From Tolypeutes matacus (Eukaryota > Chordata > Mammalia > Cingulata > Chlamyphoridae): 64,000 bases of DNA. A program made the translations under genes and the position numbers. A model generated the notes under the pieces. It made no database searches and was not told the origin of the DNA. It saw nothing but the letters and a program-made list of their open reading frames with translations. Positions 12,561 through 24,000 of the stretch are shown here, in pieces. The stretch's first letter is position 1. The number at the start of each line of letters is the position of its first letter. The stretch covers positions 5,164,131 to 5,228,130 of the forward strand of contig JAKSZT010054308.1 of assembly GCA_026826555.1 (NCBI GenBank), written 5' to 3'.

Positions 12561-14723
12561 GCTGGGACCTTTTTCAGATAGATTAGTCTCTTGGTTTGGA
12601 GTCTGGGTCTCAGAACATTTAAACTTCTTGGTTTATAATGGAATGTCTTCCTTGGGTCATTCTCAATATCCATGATTTGGAACAAGAGTAAATGGGGCAG
12701 AAGATCTCCTTAAGACTCACATGTTCCAAGAAAAGACCATAGTAATAGGAACTCCACATGGACTCATGCGTTCTTAGGATAAGATCTCTGACCATTCCAG
12801 CAACTCATCTAGTTTCCAAATTCTGACCAGAACGTGATTCTGGTTACAATTACCCTCTGGCTAACTCCTGCTCCCATAGCCCTATAAATAATCTTCCCTA
12901 ACTCTCCCCTTGAGGCATGATAAGACACCTTCAAGGTGGTACTTGCCCTTGCTTTACAAGGCACGTGGGCCTTGTTTTGTGCGACCCATAGGTTTCCCTG
13001 GTAGTGTTATATGGGCCTTTGACAAATGCTTCTCAGTCTTCTCCTCACTTCATTTTTTTCCAGGGCTTTGTGAATTCCTGGACTTTGGTTCCCATTCCAA
13101 CTCAAATCACAGAATCCGTGGGCTAGAAAGGATCCTAATTGTTGTCTTTTATAACTTTTGATAAAGATGAAAACAGTGAGATAAAAATTTTGAAATGTTT
13201 TGCCCAAACCACGAACTGCTTGTATTTAGAGTCAGAACTAGAATTCGGTTCTTCTGACATGTAGTTAGACCACACAACCCAAGCAAAGCATCTTTCAAGT
13301 ATATTGGCTCTTTCTAGGAAAGCTCAGAGTTCCTGCCATGCAAACAGTCCAGTATAAAAATATTTTCTTAAACATAGTTCATTAATGTGTCCCTGCTACC
13401 TTGGCCAAAATTTATTGAACTAGCAGTGGGCAGTCGATTTAAGAACAGCCCATTTATAGGCTTTCCTGTGGCCTAGGAGTAGTTTAGAGGCTGAGTAATC
13501 AGAACCACTGCTTTGGAAGCGAGCCATATAGTACCAACATTTGGTGTAGAAGCTGAAAGAGCAAAAAATCAGTACCCAGAAGCTCAAGGCAATAGATGCT
13601 GTGGTTAGCAGGTCAGGAAAAGCTTCAAGTAAATGAGGTCATGAGATAGAGGGAATTAGAGTAGAGAGAATTTAGAAGCAGCAAGGGCAATGGGAACAGG
13701 ACAGAGAAAGAAAATAGTTGGTGGGCATAGGAATAAAGAGTAATGAATACTTCTAGCTCATTAGTATCAATATAACCTGTTTCTGAGAAAATCATTATAA
13801 TGAGGGATCTCTCCGTTGTTATTCTGTGAATCTGCCTACACTGAATTTCTTGTATTTCGTACTTCCTGGGCATCCTTACAACAAACCCTCCTCTAGGGAC
13901 TCCTGGGTGGGACTCCATTTTCTTGGGATGTAGAAGCAATCTAACACAACAGACCCAAGATTTTTCTATCATGCCTTTCTGTTTCTCTAAAACAAAAACT
14001 GGACTTTTACTCTCTAGTAACCAAAGATCCAAGTTAAACAGAAGCAATTTTGCTCCTAAAATGACAATTTTGATCATTACTCAGGTGACAATGATCTGTA
14101 TACTTTTGGTTTGTATGCTTTTCTGAATATACACCATATGTCAACAAAAATTTAAATAAGACAATAAAATTAAAATGAATTTAATGGATTGGATGGCAAG
14201 GGATCATGGAAACATCAGGAAACCAAGGAGCTGCTCTCTAAGAAGCTATATCCTCCTTTCCCTTCACCTTCAGTCCTTTCCAAACCTACTGTGAGAGCTG
14301 TAGCTGCTTGAGAGCTCTTTGGAGAAACTCAGATTTTGCCTAATATTTGTTCATATTACTGTGCTTGTAGCTAAATTTGTATGTAAGTGTTAGTGGGAAA
14401 TATGAGATGCTTCTGTACACCTAGCTAAGAAAAATTGGCTTGGGGCAGAACAATATACCCCCTGGCATACAGGACATGAGAAGTCAATTTGAGAAAATAC
14501 ATTCATTGGGTAAAAGGAGTCTGCTGAGCTATATCAGGCGTCTGGCTGAGACAGGGTTGGATGAGGACTGAGCACCACAAGCAGATGTTGGGTTGAGAAG
14601 GGAATGAAGAGGGATCAGGCTGATTGAGGTAGGAAAGTGGAAGATACATGCAGACTTCTGAAGGAATTCTTGAGAGTGAGATTGGGGCTCGGGATGGGTG
14701 ATTGGCAGGAGCCCAGGACTTAC

Positions 14724-15002
14724 CCATGACAGAGATGCTCATTCTCTCACTGCGTTGGGTGCCAAAGCCGTTGTCAGCTGTGCAGTGGTAGTTCCCGGAA
14801 TGCTCTGTGGTCAGAGAGAGCCTGAAGGATGCTCCTCCTCCAGAAGGGGCCGAGCTGCTGCTAAGGACTTTTCCTTCATGAAAAAACTGATAGAGGATGC
14901 GGGGAGAACCTTTCTGGGCTTCACAGTGAAATGTCACCAGGTCTCCCTCAAGAGCCTGGGTCCTAGGCATTCTGAGTGTGAGGACAGGTTGAGATACAGG
15001 GA
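14724..15002 (-). CDS. FCRL5: FCRL5 exon 7: Ig domain 5 (membrane-proximal type)
   Basis: 279 bp, phase 1 in and out. With the A left by exon 6 it starts 'IPVSQPVLTLRMPRTQALEG'. Cysteines lie in 'VTFHCEAQ' and 'GNYHCTAD', with the family signature 'APSGGGASF..SLT.EHSGNY'. A polypyrimidine tract (CT-rich, 15006-15030) precedes the acceptor, and the donor is G|GTAAGT. It joins in frame to exon 6 if the two dead exons between them are skipped. The open donor implies at least one more exon further left. Confidence 0.9.
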
Positions 15003-18000
15003 CTGCGGGGGAGAGAGAGAGAGAAAAAAAAAAAGTCAATAGTTGTTTCTGCTTCTTACTGGCCTTTTCTAGTCGTTTTCTTTCCCATCAGTTCTCTGGC
15101 TCTTTCTCCTCTCTTGTCTCCATCTTGTTAGGTGACCTCACTTCTGTTTTACAGAGGAAATGAAACTCTCAGGGAAGAAGCCCTTTATTGTGCTGTCATC
15201 AGACTCACACCCCATGATAGACTGAATCATGTATCCCAACAAAAGACATGTTTGTGAAGTGTGGATACATGTGTGAATAGGATTGTCTAAGATCCTCGTT
15301 AGGTTTGTAGCCAAACAGAATCAGGTGGGCCTTAACCTGTATTATTGGAGGAGGCCTTATAAAGGGAAGCCAGAAGTCAGAGAAAGCCACAAGAGGAGAC
15401 CCAGGACATTGCCATGTGACAGAGGCAGAGGTGTAAGTCAAGGAATCCCAAGAACTGTGGCAAGCCATCACCACAACACTACAGACTTTGGGGAAAAAGC
15501 ACGGCTTTGCTGATGCCTTGATTTTGGATTTCTAGCCTTTCAAACGGTGAGCCAATAAATTCCTGTTGAATAAGCCAGCCAGTGTGTAATATTTGCCATG
15601 GAAGATCTGGCAAACTAAGACAGACTCTGCCCTGCATCAGCTCCTTCCTCATGCCCTCTGCCCTGTGAGGGTACAAGAGCTGCCTCTTCTCCTGCTCTCT
15701 GGACCCCACACCATCGGTCTCTGTCCTGTACTTAAATTATCTGTCTCTATTGGCTTCTTCCAAACACCATTTAAATATGTTAATCTCCTCCACTTTAGAA
15801 AAACAACAGAACCAAAGCAAACCAACTTTATCTGTGTTTGATGTTCCCCACAGTCTCTTTTTCCAGTCTTCTGTCAACAAGCCTTAGGAAGAAATTGCCT
15901 GCATTTATTGTTTCCACTTCTTTACCTCACACTTATTTGTTGACCATTACAACCTGGTTTTCATCCTCCCCCAGTCAATTTAACGCTGATTTTTTTCAAG
16001 TTTATGAGTAAATGATGATGATGATGATAATAATAGATCCTTATTATTATAATGGCAATAGAGAGCTAACTTTGAACTATGTGCCCAGTGTACGTGTGTG
16101 TTTGTCATATATAATTTGTAACCATTTATATGCATATATACACTAATTTAATTATGGAAACAATCCCATGAATCAGTTACTATTATCTCCAGTGAACAGA
16201 TAAGGAAATTGAGGCCCAAAAATGTTATCACACAGCTAGTAAGTGGTGAGGTAGCAGTGAAACCCAGGTCTTTTGGTTCTAGTCTGTTTTCCTCCCACAG
16301 ACCGCTTTGTGGCTAAATTCATAGAAGTGACTCAGTTCTGGCCTTTCATCATCACTCAGCTCTGCCCCAACTGAACGGGATGGCTACTTTTGGCTTCTGT
16401 GGGGCATGCTCTCCCAGCTTCTGGTCTGCTCTCAGCCACGGCCCTTCTCAGGGGCCCTTCTCCCTCAGCTGGCCTGGCCTCAGGGATCTGTCTGATTGTG
16501 CCCTCTCCTCTACTCCTGGCCATTCTCCAGACTTGCTCCTCTATAATCCCTTCTTCACTCAATGGCTGGAGTGATGCTTTCCAGCTTTAATATCCTTCTT
16601 AGACCCCAGATTACACCGTAGAATAAAGCCCAAACCCTTGCCATTGCTTCTAAGCCCTGCTTCCCTCCCCAAACTCATCCCTGCCTCTCTCCCACCATTT
16701 CACTCCCTGCTGCGGTTAGTGTGAACTGTTCTAGTTCCGGGAACATTTCCTCCTTTCTTTGCCACAAGACTTTAGCATATGCCTCTACCTGGATCACAGC
16801 CACTTTCTCTCCCTCTCTGCTTTTCCACCTTTTCTCCTGAAATATTCCCCCTCATCCTCAGGTCTCCACTCACGCATGAACTCTTCTCAGGCATTTCCTC
16901 TCATCTCCCGGTTCTGATTGAGGAGCTATCACATTTGCTCCCACAGCCACAGCTGCTTCTGCCCCGTGCATTTTGCTTTTACTCATCTGCACCTGCTATC
17001 AGAACATAGGGACTGCGAGGAAGCGGCATGTCGGGCTAGTCTGACATATCCTTAGACCCCAGTGCAGTCTGGCATATGGCATAGACACAATAATTATTTA
17101 TTAGGTGACTAAATGAACCATTGTACAGAGCGTTATACACCTCTGAGTGCAGTCTATAATGATGTCCTTGTCTGCAATTTCTTCAGGCCTCAGGATGTTA
17201 GAAATGCTGCTACTCTGTCTCTTTCATTTGATGTCTCCCTCCAGGGTTCTCTGGCCCTTCCCATTATAATCCTGCTCATCTACGGTGGGAGGTGCTAGGC
17301 TCTGGCTTGTCTTTCAGTCTGCTTCTGCCATTTTACAGTACAGGAAACTGAGGCTGCTTCCAGGTCCCTCTGAGGACTGGACTCTGTAGCAAGTGGAAGT
17401 GAAGAAATCTCTGGCTCATTGGTGGGGAGGGCTATCTCCTGCCCTCCTTCCAGCACCCTCACACGTGCCTCTCCTCACATTATTGCTTAATCCTTGCTTA
17501 ATCAACTGTAAAAACACTGGAGAGGGATATCCTTGGAACAATTGTTATCTTGCTAACTGTCTTTGTGTCTTACATGGTTTTGCACCCTCTTAATGATTAG
17601 TATCTGATATTAAAGAGACAAGAGACACCTCTGTGTCCCTGGGAACTGATTTTGTAGCCGCTCAGCACAATGTAATGGATGAAAACCAGGCATCTGGGGA
17701 TTCAAAGGCTATGTGGAGAGAGAGAAGCACATTTGGTTCCTCAGAAGCAGGGCGCCAGGAAGGAGAAAGTGGAGACAGCCAGGGGCATGATGCTACCTGG
17801 GCTGCACAAGAGACAAGGCCCCAAAGAGGCAGACAGCTGGTTGAGTGGTGGAGCCACAAAGGACATTGGGTTGGCCTGAGGAAGAAGCTGAAGAAACTAG
17901 AAAGTGAAAACACATTTCTGAAGGGGATGGTGTGAGAGAGAATTATGCCCAGATGGGATGGGTGACTGACAGAGGAACCCAGGGTTTACCAGTGACAGAG

Positions 18001-21000
18001 AGGCTTACTGCCTCACTGCTCTGGGCCCACAGGCCATTGTCAGCTGTGCAGTGGTAGTTCCCAGAATGCTCTGCAGTCAGAGTGAGGCTGAAGGATGCTG
18101 ATCTCCTTGATTTGGCTTCTATATTCTTCAGGATTACACTCTCATGAAAAAAACTAGTACAGGATGGGGAGAGAACCTCTCTGGGCTTTACAGTGAAGTG
18201 TCACCTTCTCTCTCTCAAGAGCCTGAGGACAGGATGAGATATGGGGACTGAAGGAGAGAAAAGAATTGGCCAACAATTGTTTCTGCTTCTTATTGTAGAT
18301 TTCAATTAGTGGCCAGTGAAAAATCATTGTCTCCAGTCTCCACTGGGCCCTCAGGGTAGCCCAACGACTTTCCAGGCTTCTCTTGCCAGTCCTCTCTCCT
18401 GTGCTCCAGGCTGGCCATTTCTAGTCTTTTCCTTTCCCATCAGGCCTCTGGCTCCTTCTCCTCTCCTGTCCCCAACTTCTTAGGTGACCTCACTTTCATT
18501 TTGCAGAGGAAACGAAGCCCTCAGAAGAGCCTCCTATTGTGCTGCCACCAGACCCACACACTTACCTCACTTCCTTGGGACCTGTGACTGAGGAAGACCT
18601 GTCCTTTCTCCCACTTAACTCAACAGATTGTTTCCAGGGCCAGCCAGGGCCTGGGTCTGTCTCCTGTCTCCTCATCCAGTGCTGAATCACATTGTCTTCT
18701 TAAACGTGAGCCTGGAGTTTACTGTGTGTGGAGGGGACAGCACCAAGCAGAGCCTCAGGGCTCCACAAAGAAGTTCTTTTCCCCTGACTACAACTACCTT
18801 AACAACTTTGAAGGCAAGATGGCATCAGATACTGGTCAAAGGAAATGATGTAGTCTGGGGTTCCCCTCACTCTCATAGTTACATTTTTGGAGTAATTATG
18901 ATGTTGCTGCCTGTCTCTGTATCCTCCATGGATTTGTATATTGCTTATTGTCAATAATTAACTGTTAATTGGGACAATGAATACCTCTGTATCTCTGGGA
19001 AAGAGGAATGATTTGGGGGCTACTGAGAATAATAGATTGATTAGGAATTCAAGCATCTGGGATACTGAAGACAAAAGAAAAGAAAGAAAGAAAAGTATTT
19101 ACTGTAGTTCTATAGAAACTGGAGATCGAGAGAGAGAGAGAGGGAGAGGTATTCAGGGAGTGTGATTGCATTTTGGCTGGCTGAAGATAAGACCCACAAG
19201 TGGCAGACACTATTGAGGGAGCTGTGGATCAAGGGGAACATTAGGATGGCTTGGGGAAGGAGAAGGAAGCCAGTAAGAGAATAGAGATTTATTGGGTGAC
19301 AGTGAGAGAAGGACTGGAACCAAGGGATGTCTGGACATTTGTTGATTGACAGAAAAAGCAAGAACTGAGTATCATCTAAATCAAGTAATCCTGACCTCTG
19401 TAATTTCTCTTTGGACAGTGACTGCTGATCTGCACAGAATTTGGACCCTGAACAATTTTTATACCTATTAGTTTGGTCAGACTGGTATATTTTCCTGTTG
19501 ATAATTTACTTTGAGGAATTCCTCAGTTCCTGATACTGTGGTCATAGGAAGAAGCTCAGAGCTGCCAGGCAGAGGCAGTGAGTCTGCTGTGATGCCACCT
19601 GAGTCAAAACCAGTGAATTTCTGCTGATACAGGATTAGGGGAAAGGCTCCTGTGGTTTCCCAGTGAAGGTCCACCACACCCTCCATAGCAGCCTTAACTC
19701 CAGGAGCACTGAGCGTGAAGAAAGGATGTGCCACTGGGATTGAAAGAGACAACTAGTGGTAAGGGAAGGTCTTTGCACATCCTTAACTCAAGGGGGCCTA
19801 GCAAGAGGCATGGTCCTTCATCAGCCCCAGTTCTAACATCCTAAGGAAGCAGGCTCGATAGGGAATCAATAGATGGATCTGGAACCTGGCAAGAAGTCCA
19901 CGTGGACATCGATACCCCCAAGATGGCTGCTGGAAGACCCTCATGAGAAATTCCATTCAGACGAGATTTCCTCTGGAAGCCAGGAGAAGCCCCAGATATT
20001 CTCCAGGGACCTTATCATTGGGCCCTCCCAGGAGATTGATGGGTGGTGTAATCAATCAAAACAGCAAACAGCTGCGACTCCTGCCATGTCATTAGCAAAG
20101 GGGTGGAATAATTAATGGTTTAAAAAGCCAGCGCAAAGGCCTTTTGCTCTCTCTTGCATTTGCCTTGTCCCGGTTCCTGTTTGTGCCCTATTCTGGCCTT
20201 CTTCGCCCCCGCCTGGGTCAATACGCAAATAAAACCTGGGCATTTTTAATCTATAATGGGAAATTGTATTCTATAAATCAGCCCTCTTTATCACTCTTCA
20301 GCCCCTTCCTCTCTACCTGGGACCCATGATCTGTTATTTTCTCTCATTTCTCTCCCCTCTGTACCTTAGTAAATTACTGGCCTAATCAACATGGCGTGCT
20401 CTTGAAATTCTTTTTGCAGCATAGTCAAGAACCTAGACAAGATCCGATTACACTACTTGTCCTGGCTTCATTCCCAGGAGCCATTTCATTAAACTGAGAA
20501 AGAATATGTAAATATGAAGGGTATGGACATAGACCAAATCACTGAGCATTTTCTCTAACTTCTATTTCTAAGGGTTTCCAAGTCCTCCCACTGCACTGCC
20601 CCTTCTATCCCTAACAACCTCCTGTTTGGCTCTGACTCGACACCAACTCCCAGGAGGTCATTCAGAGCATTAAATTATTGGTAGCTATCAATATCCATCC
20701 CCCCACCCAATGTGCCTTCTGGTCTTTACCAAGGATCACTATGTACAGTTTGACAGCCCATTCCTCAGATGATAATTGGCAGAACTCACTTTTCACATTG
20801 ATGGTCCCTGTCTTACTGGAAAAGGAGTGGTAGCTGTTACTAACATCACAATAATACTCTCCAGTGTCACTGTTTCTCACCATGGAGATCTTGAATTCTG
20901 CTCCCTGGGAATTCTGAATCTTCTCTTTCTGACGCTTTTTTGATATTTTATACCAGGAGACTGTGATGGGCCCCGGGACTCCACCTACTGAGCATATGAG

Positions 21001-24000
21001 GACCATTTCCTTCCCTTCAAACACCCACTCTAAGTCTGGGTGGGTAAGAATTTGGTTGTTGGCAACAGCTCCTAAATGAAGACAAATTACATATGGGACT
21101 CTTAACAGTGGGGTCCCTGGCTGAGAGAAGAAGTCACAGGATGGGAAGGCAGGGCTAAATTTTCTGATCCCATGGGAAAAGTTGGCCTGGAATGGAATTG
21201 GGCTTGTTCTTAGGTAGAGGGACGAAGCGGTAAAGAGACTGTGGTCCCTTCCTACTGGGGAGGACCTCTACTCCCTAAGGATCATGTGCAGCATCTGGGA
21301 CAAGGAATGGAGGCAATCCTACTCTCCCTCCACATGTCCCCTGATAGAGCATGGGCCAGTCATTCAGGAGATTATACCTGGTGTCCAGGCCAGTGGAAAT
21401 GGTGTTGCTTGGTGTGTGGTGCTGCTGGGGTTGGCAAACGAAACAGGGAGAGTTGATAGCAGGGGTGCGTGCCCTGGAGCTATGGTGACTGCTATGGTTG
21501 GTTGGAAATCAACCATCTACAAGTGCAATAAACTCACCCTCAGGTGAAGAGCATATTTTAAACAATTGCAACTTATCAGTTAGATGGTTGGAGGAGGTAG
21601 AGAAAGGACAGTTGCACCAAATGAGGAAATCTGTGATGAAAGTGGCTCACACTCCCGGTGGGTGTGGTTCCTGATGCTGATGTTGGCTTAAGGCAGTGCC
21701 TTTTTGAGTCATCCTGGTATTTTGAAGAAAATGGAAGATATTTGAACTGCGTGGGAGGAGGGCTTGAGGATAGAGCTTCATCAGTTCTGTTGGGGGAGAT
21801 CCTGAGCTAGCAATCATTGAAGAACACCCTCTCCTCCTCTGAATTGTCCTTCCTTAAACTGGTGACCTAAAAAACCTGTTACCTGTAAGTGCAAAATAGA
21901 CTATTGATAAAACCTAGGCAGCTTAGAAGAACAGAATCATAGTACATTTTCCCCCTAGGAGTCGGAGTGAATTTATAGGGAAACAATACTATTTTCATCC
22001 TTCCTCATTGAGGAAAGCATGATCCCAGACTACGGGTTTTTTCCTAATGCTCAGATAGATTTCCTATGAGACAGGTCAGGTTTAATCAGGGGTAGTGACT
22101 GGGCATTTGTTGACAGTCATGCTTGCAAACCCACACAATTTCAGAGACTTGTGGGAAAACACTAGTGGGTACAACACGAAGCAAGTGACATCAAGTTGGA
22201 AACCAGCTTATTCCCAAAGCTTTTATCCAACTTGGTTTTCTTGTTCTTAAGTGCTCTGCTCCAGATACCTAGCAGAGTCCATCCAGCTCAGTTAGAGGGC
22301 CTGTTCCTTTGCCATAACCCAAGTTTATGCCCATAGCCCTAGCATGCTGTCAGCCTTCAGAGGGAAAAGAAAGTTGCATCTCATGGCATCAAAAGAAGAA
22401 AATAAACCCTGTCTCCCTTTTCTTAGACTTTTCTGGTTCTAAGCTCTTCTAAGATGTCCACAAGAGCTGCGGTCTCTTCTCTAGTACAGCTTCTATTCCC
22501 GCAGGCAGGAGAAGCACCATCCACATGGACCAGAGGCCCAAACTGATGTGCAACTCTGGCCCGCTCTTCCCAGCCCCAGTCCAGGAAAACCTCAGGACCC
22601 ACTGACACTCACTTTGTACGGCAATGTTGTAACTGCTGCTCTGTTTCTGGATGCTGGTATTCACTCTCCCTGCCTTGCACCAGTAATTCCCTGAGTGTTC
22701 ACGCCACATGGTGATCTGAACTTCCGGTGAGCTGCTCCAGCCTGACTCCAGTGCCTGGCCATTTTTGAAGAAGCGAAACTGGAGTTGGACGTCTGACCTC
22801 TGTGGAGGGAGCTGGGTCTCACATGTCAGGGTCACTTGGCTCCCCTCTGTGGGCCGGGATGCGCTGGCTTTCAGCTCGGGACGCGGAAACAGATCTAGAG
22901 AGGAAGGATCACAACAGTGCCCAGAGCAGTGAGGCTCACAACTTGTCTGCAGAAAACCACAATTCGTCCTCAGCACCAGCAAACAGAACATACAGAAGCA
23001 GACAGAGAGAGAGAAGACACTTTTGGTACCTAACATCCTGCAACCCAACGCACTGTTGAACTTTCTCAGTTCCTTGCAGGAAAGGGTCCTGAGATTCAAT
23101 CGTATTCCAGTCTACCTTTTCCTTTCTGTTCTACCTTTCTAACCCCAGGCACCCTCCTGTGGACTAACCCATTTCACAAAATAATGAAGTCGTTACCTTG
23201 GACCTGGATATTAACTGTGTTTGAAGAAACAGAGCTATAACTTTCCTTAGACCCGGAGCACTGATATTGACCATTGTCCTTGGTTTGTGCTTCAGGAATG
23301 TGGAGGTCTGAACCTTCAGTCCCCTCTCTCAGGGCTTTTTGATTCCTGTAAAATGTCAGCGCATTCAGCAATACATCCTCCTTTGCCCGGCATCTCAGAA
23401 TCACCAAGTCTCCTTCAAATACAGACTGTGGAGCCTGGAGGATCAGCGACGCTGTCGGAAACACAAGACCGGTTATTTGGTTTATTCTGTGGTTTCTCCC
23501 TCTGTTTCTTTATCATTCCAAATGGATTTCATAGGAAAAAGGGGCCTGGGGAAGAAAAGATTCCTTAAAAAGAGAGACTATTTCTTTTATTCTTCCTCTG
23601 ATTTTAAAATGAATGCATGTTTCCTGAGAAAATTTGGAAAACAGAAATGTAGATTAAAAACCCTATCATTGTACCACTCAGATTTTGTCATACATTTTTC
23701 CAGTTTTCCATGTGCATGTATGTGAGAATCTGTGTGTATTTTTTCTTCTTACAGAGTCGGAGTAATATTTTTATATTTGGTAAGTTGCTTTTCACTTACT
23801 TTATTAGGAACACCTTCCTATGTCATAACATTGTTATCACTGAGCCTGGTTTTCAAAGGCTGTGATGTTTTCCTTCAATGGCAGTAACAGAATTTATTTA
23901 ATGAGTCCTTTTTTTTGGACATTTAGGGGTCTCCATTATTTAAGGTATATATCTATGATTGTTTCAGTAGATATATTCTTAAAAGAGGAAGTGTCAGAAC

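Larger units (their letters stand above)
10937..14500. other. FCRL5 3' intron or flank, no exon recognised
   Basis: Between L1 copy B and the last FCRL5 Ig exon I searched the minus strand for transmembrane and tyrosine-motif exons and found none that match the family. The stretch holds a TG microsatellite (12018-12054), an L2-like segment (about 12365-12560) and otherwise unassigned AT-rich sequence. The 150-codon minus frame at 13625-14077 has no recognisable content. Confidence 0.5.

Noticed and set aside
13515..13605. Hydrophobic minus-strand stretch that could be the FCRL5 transmembrane exon
   Set aside because: A readable hydrophobic run exists, with an AG just before it, but the sequence has none of the small-residue and basic-flank pattern of FCRL transmembrane exons, and no matching phase-1 donor was seen. 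Treated as chance.
13625..14077. 150-codon minus-strand ORF
   Set aside because: AT-rich with no recognisable family, no start context and no neighbouring exon; consistent with chance.
14698..15042. 114-codon plus-strand ORF
   Set aside because: It is the antisense shadow of the FCRL5 exon 7.
17633..17935. 100-codon plus-strand ORF (basic, Lys-rich end)
   Set aside because: Sits in FCRL5 intron beside a dead exon; the opposite strand and flanks explain the region, and no family is recognisable.
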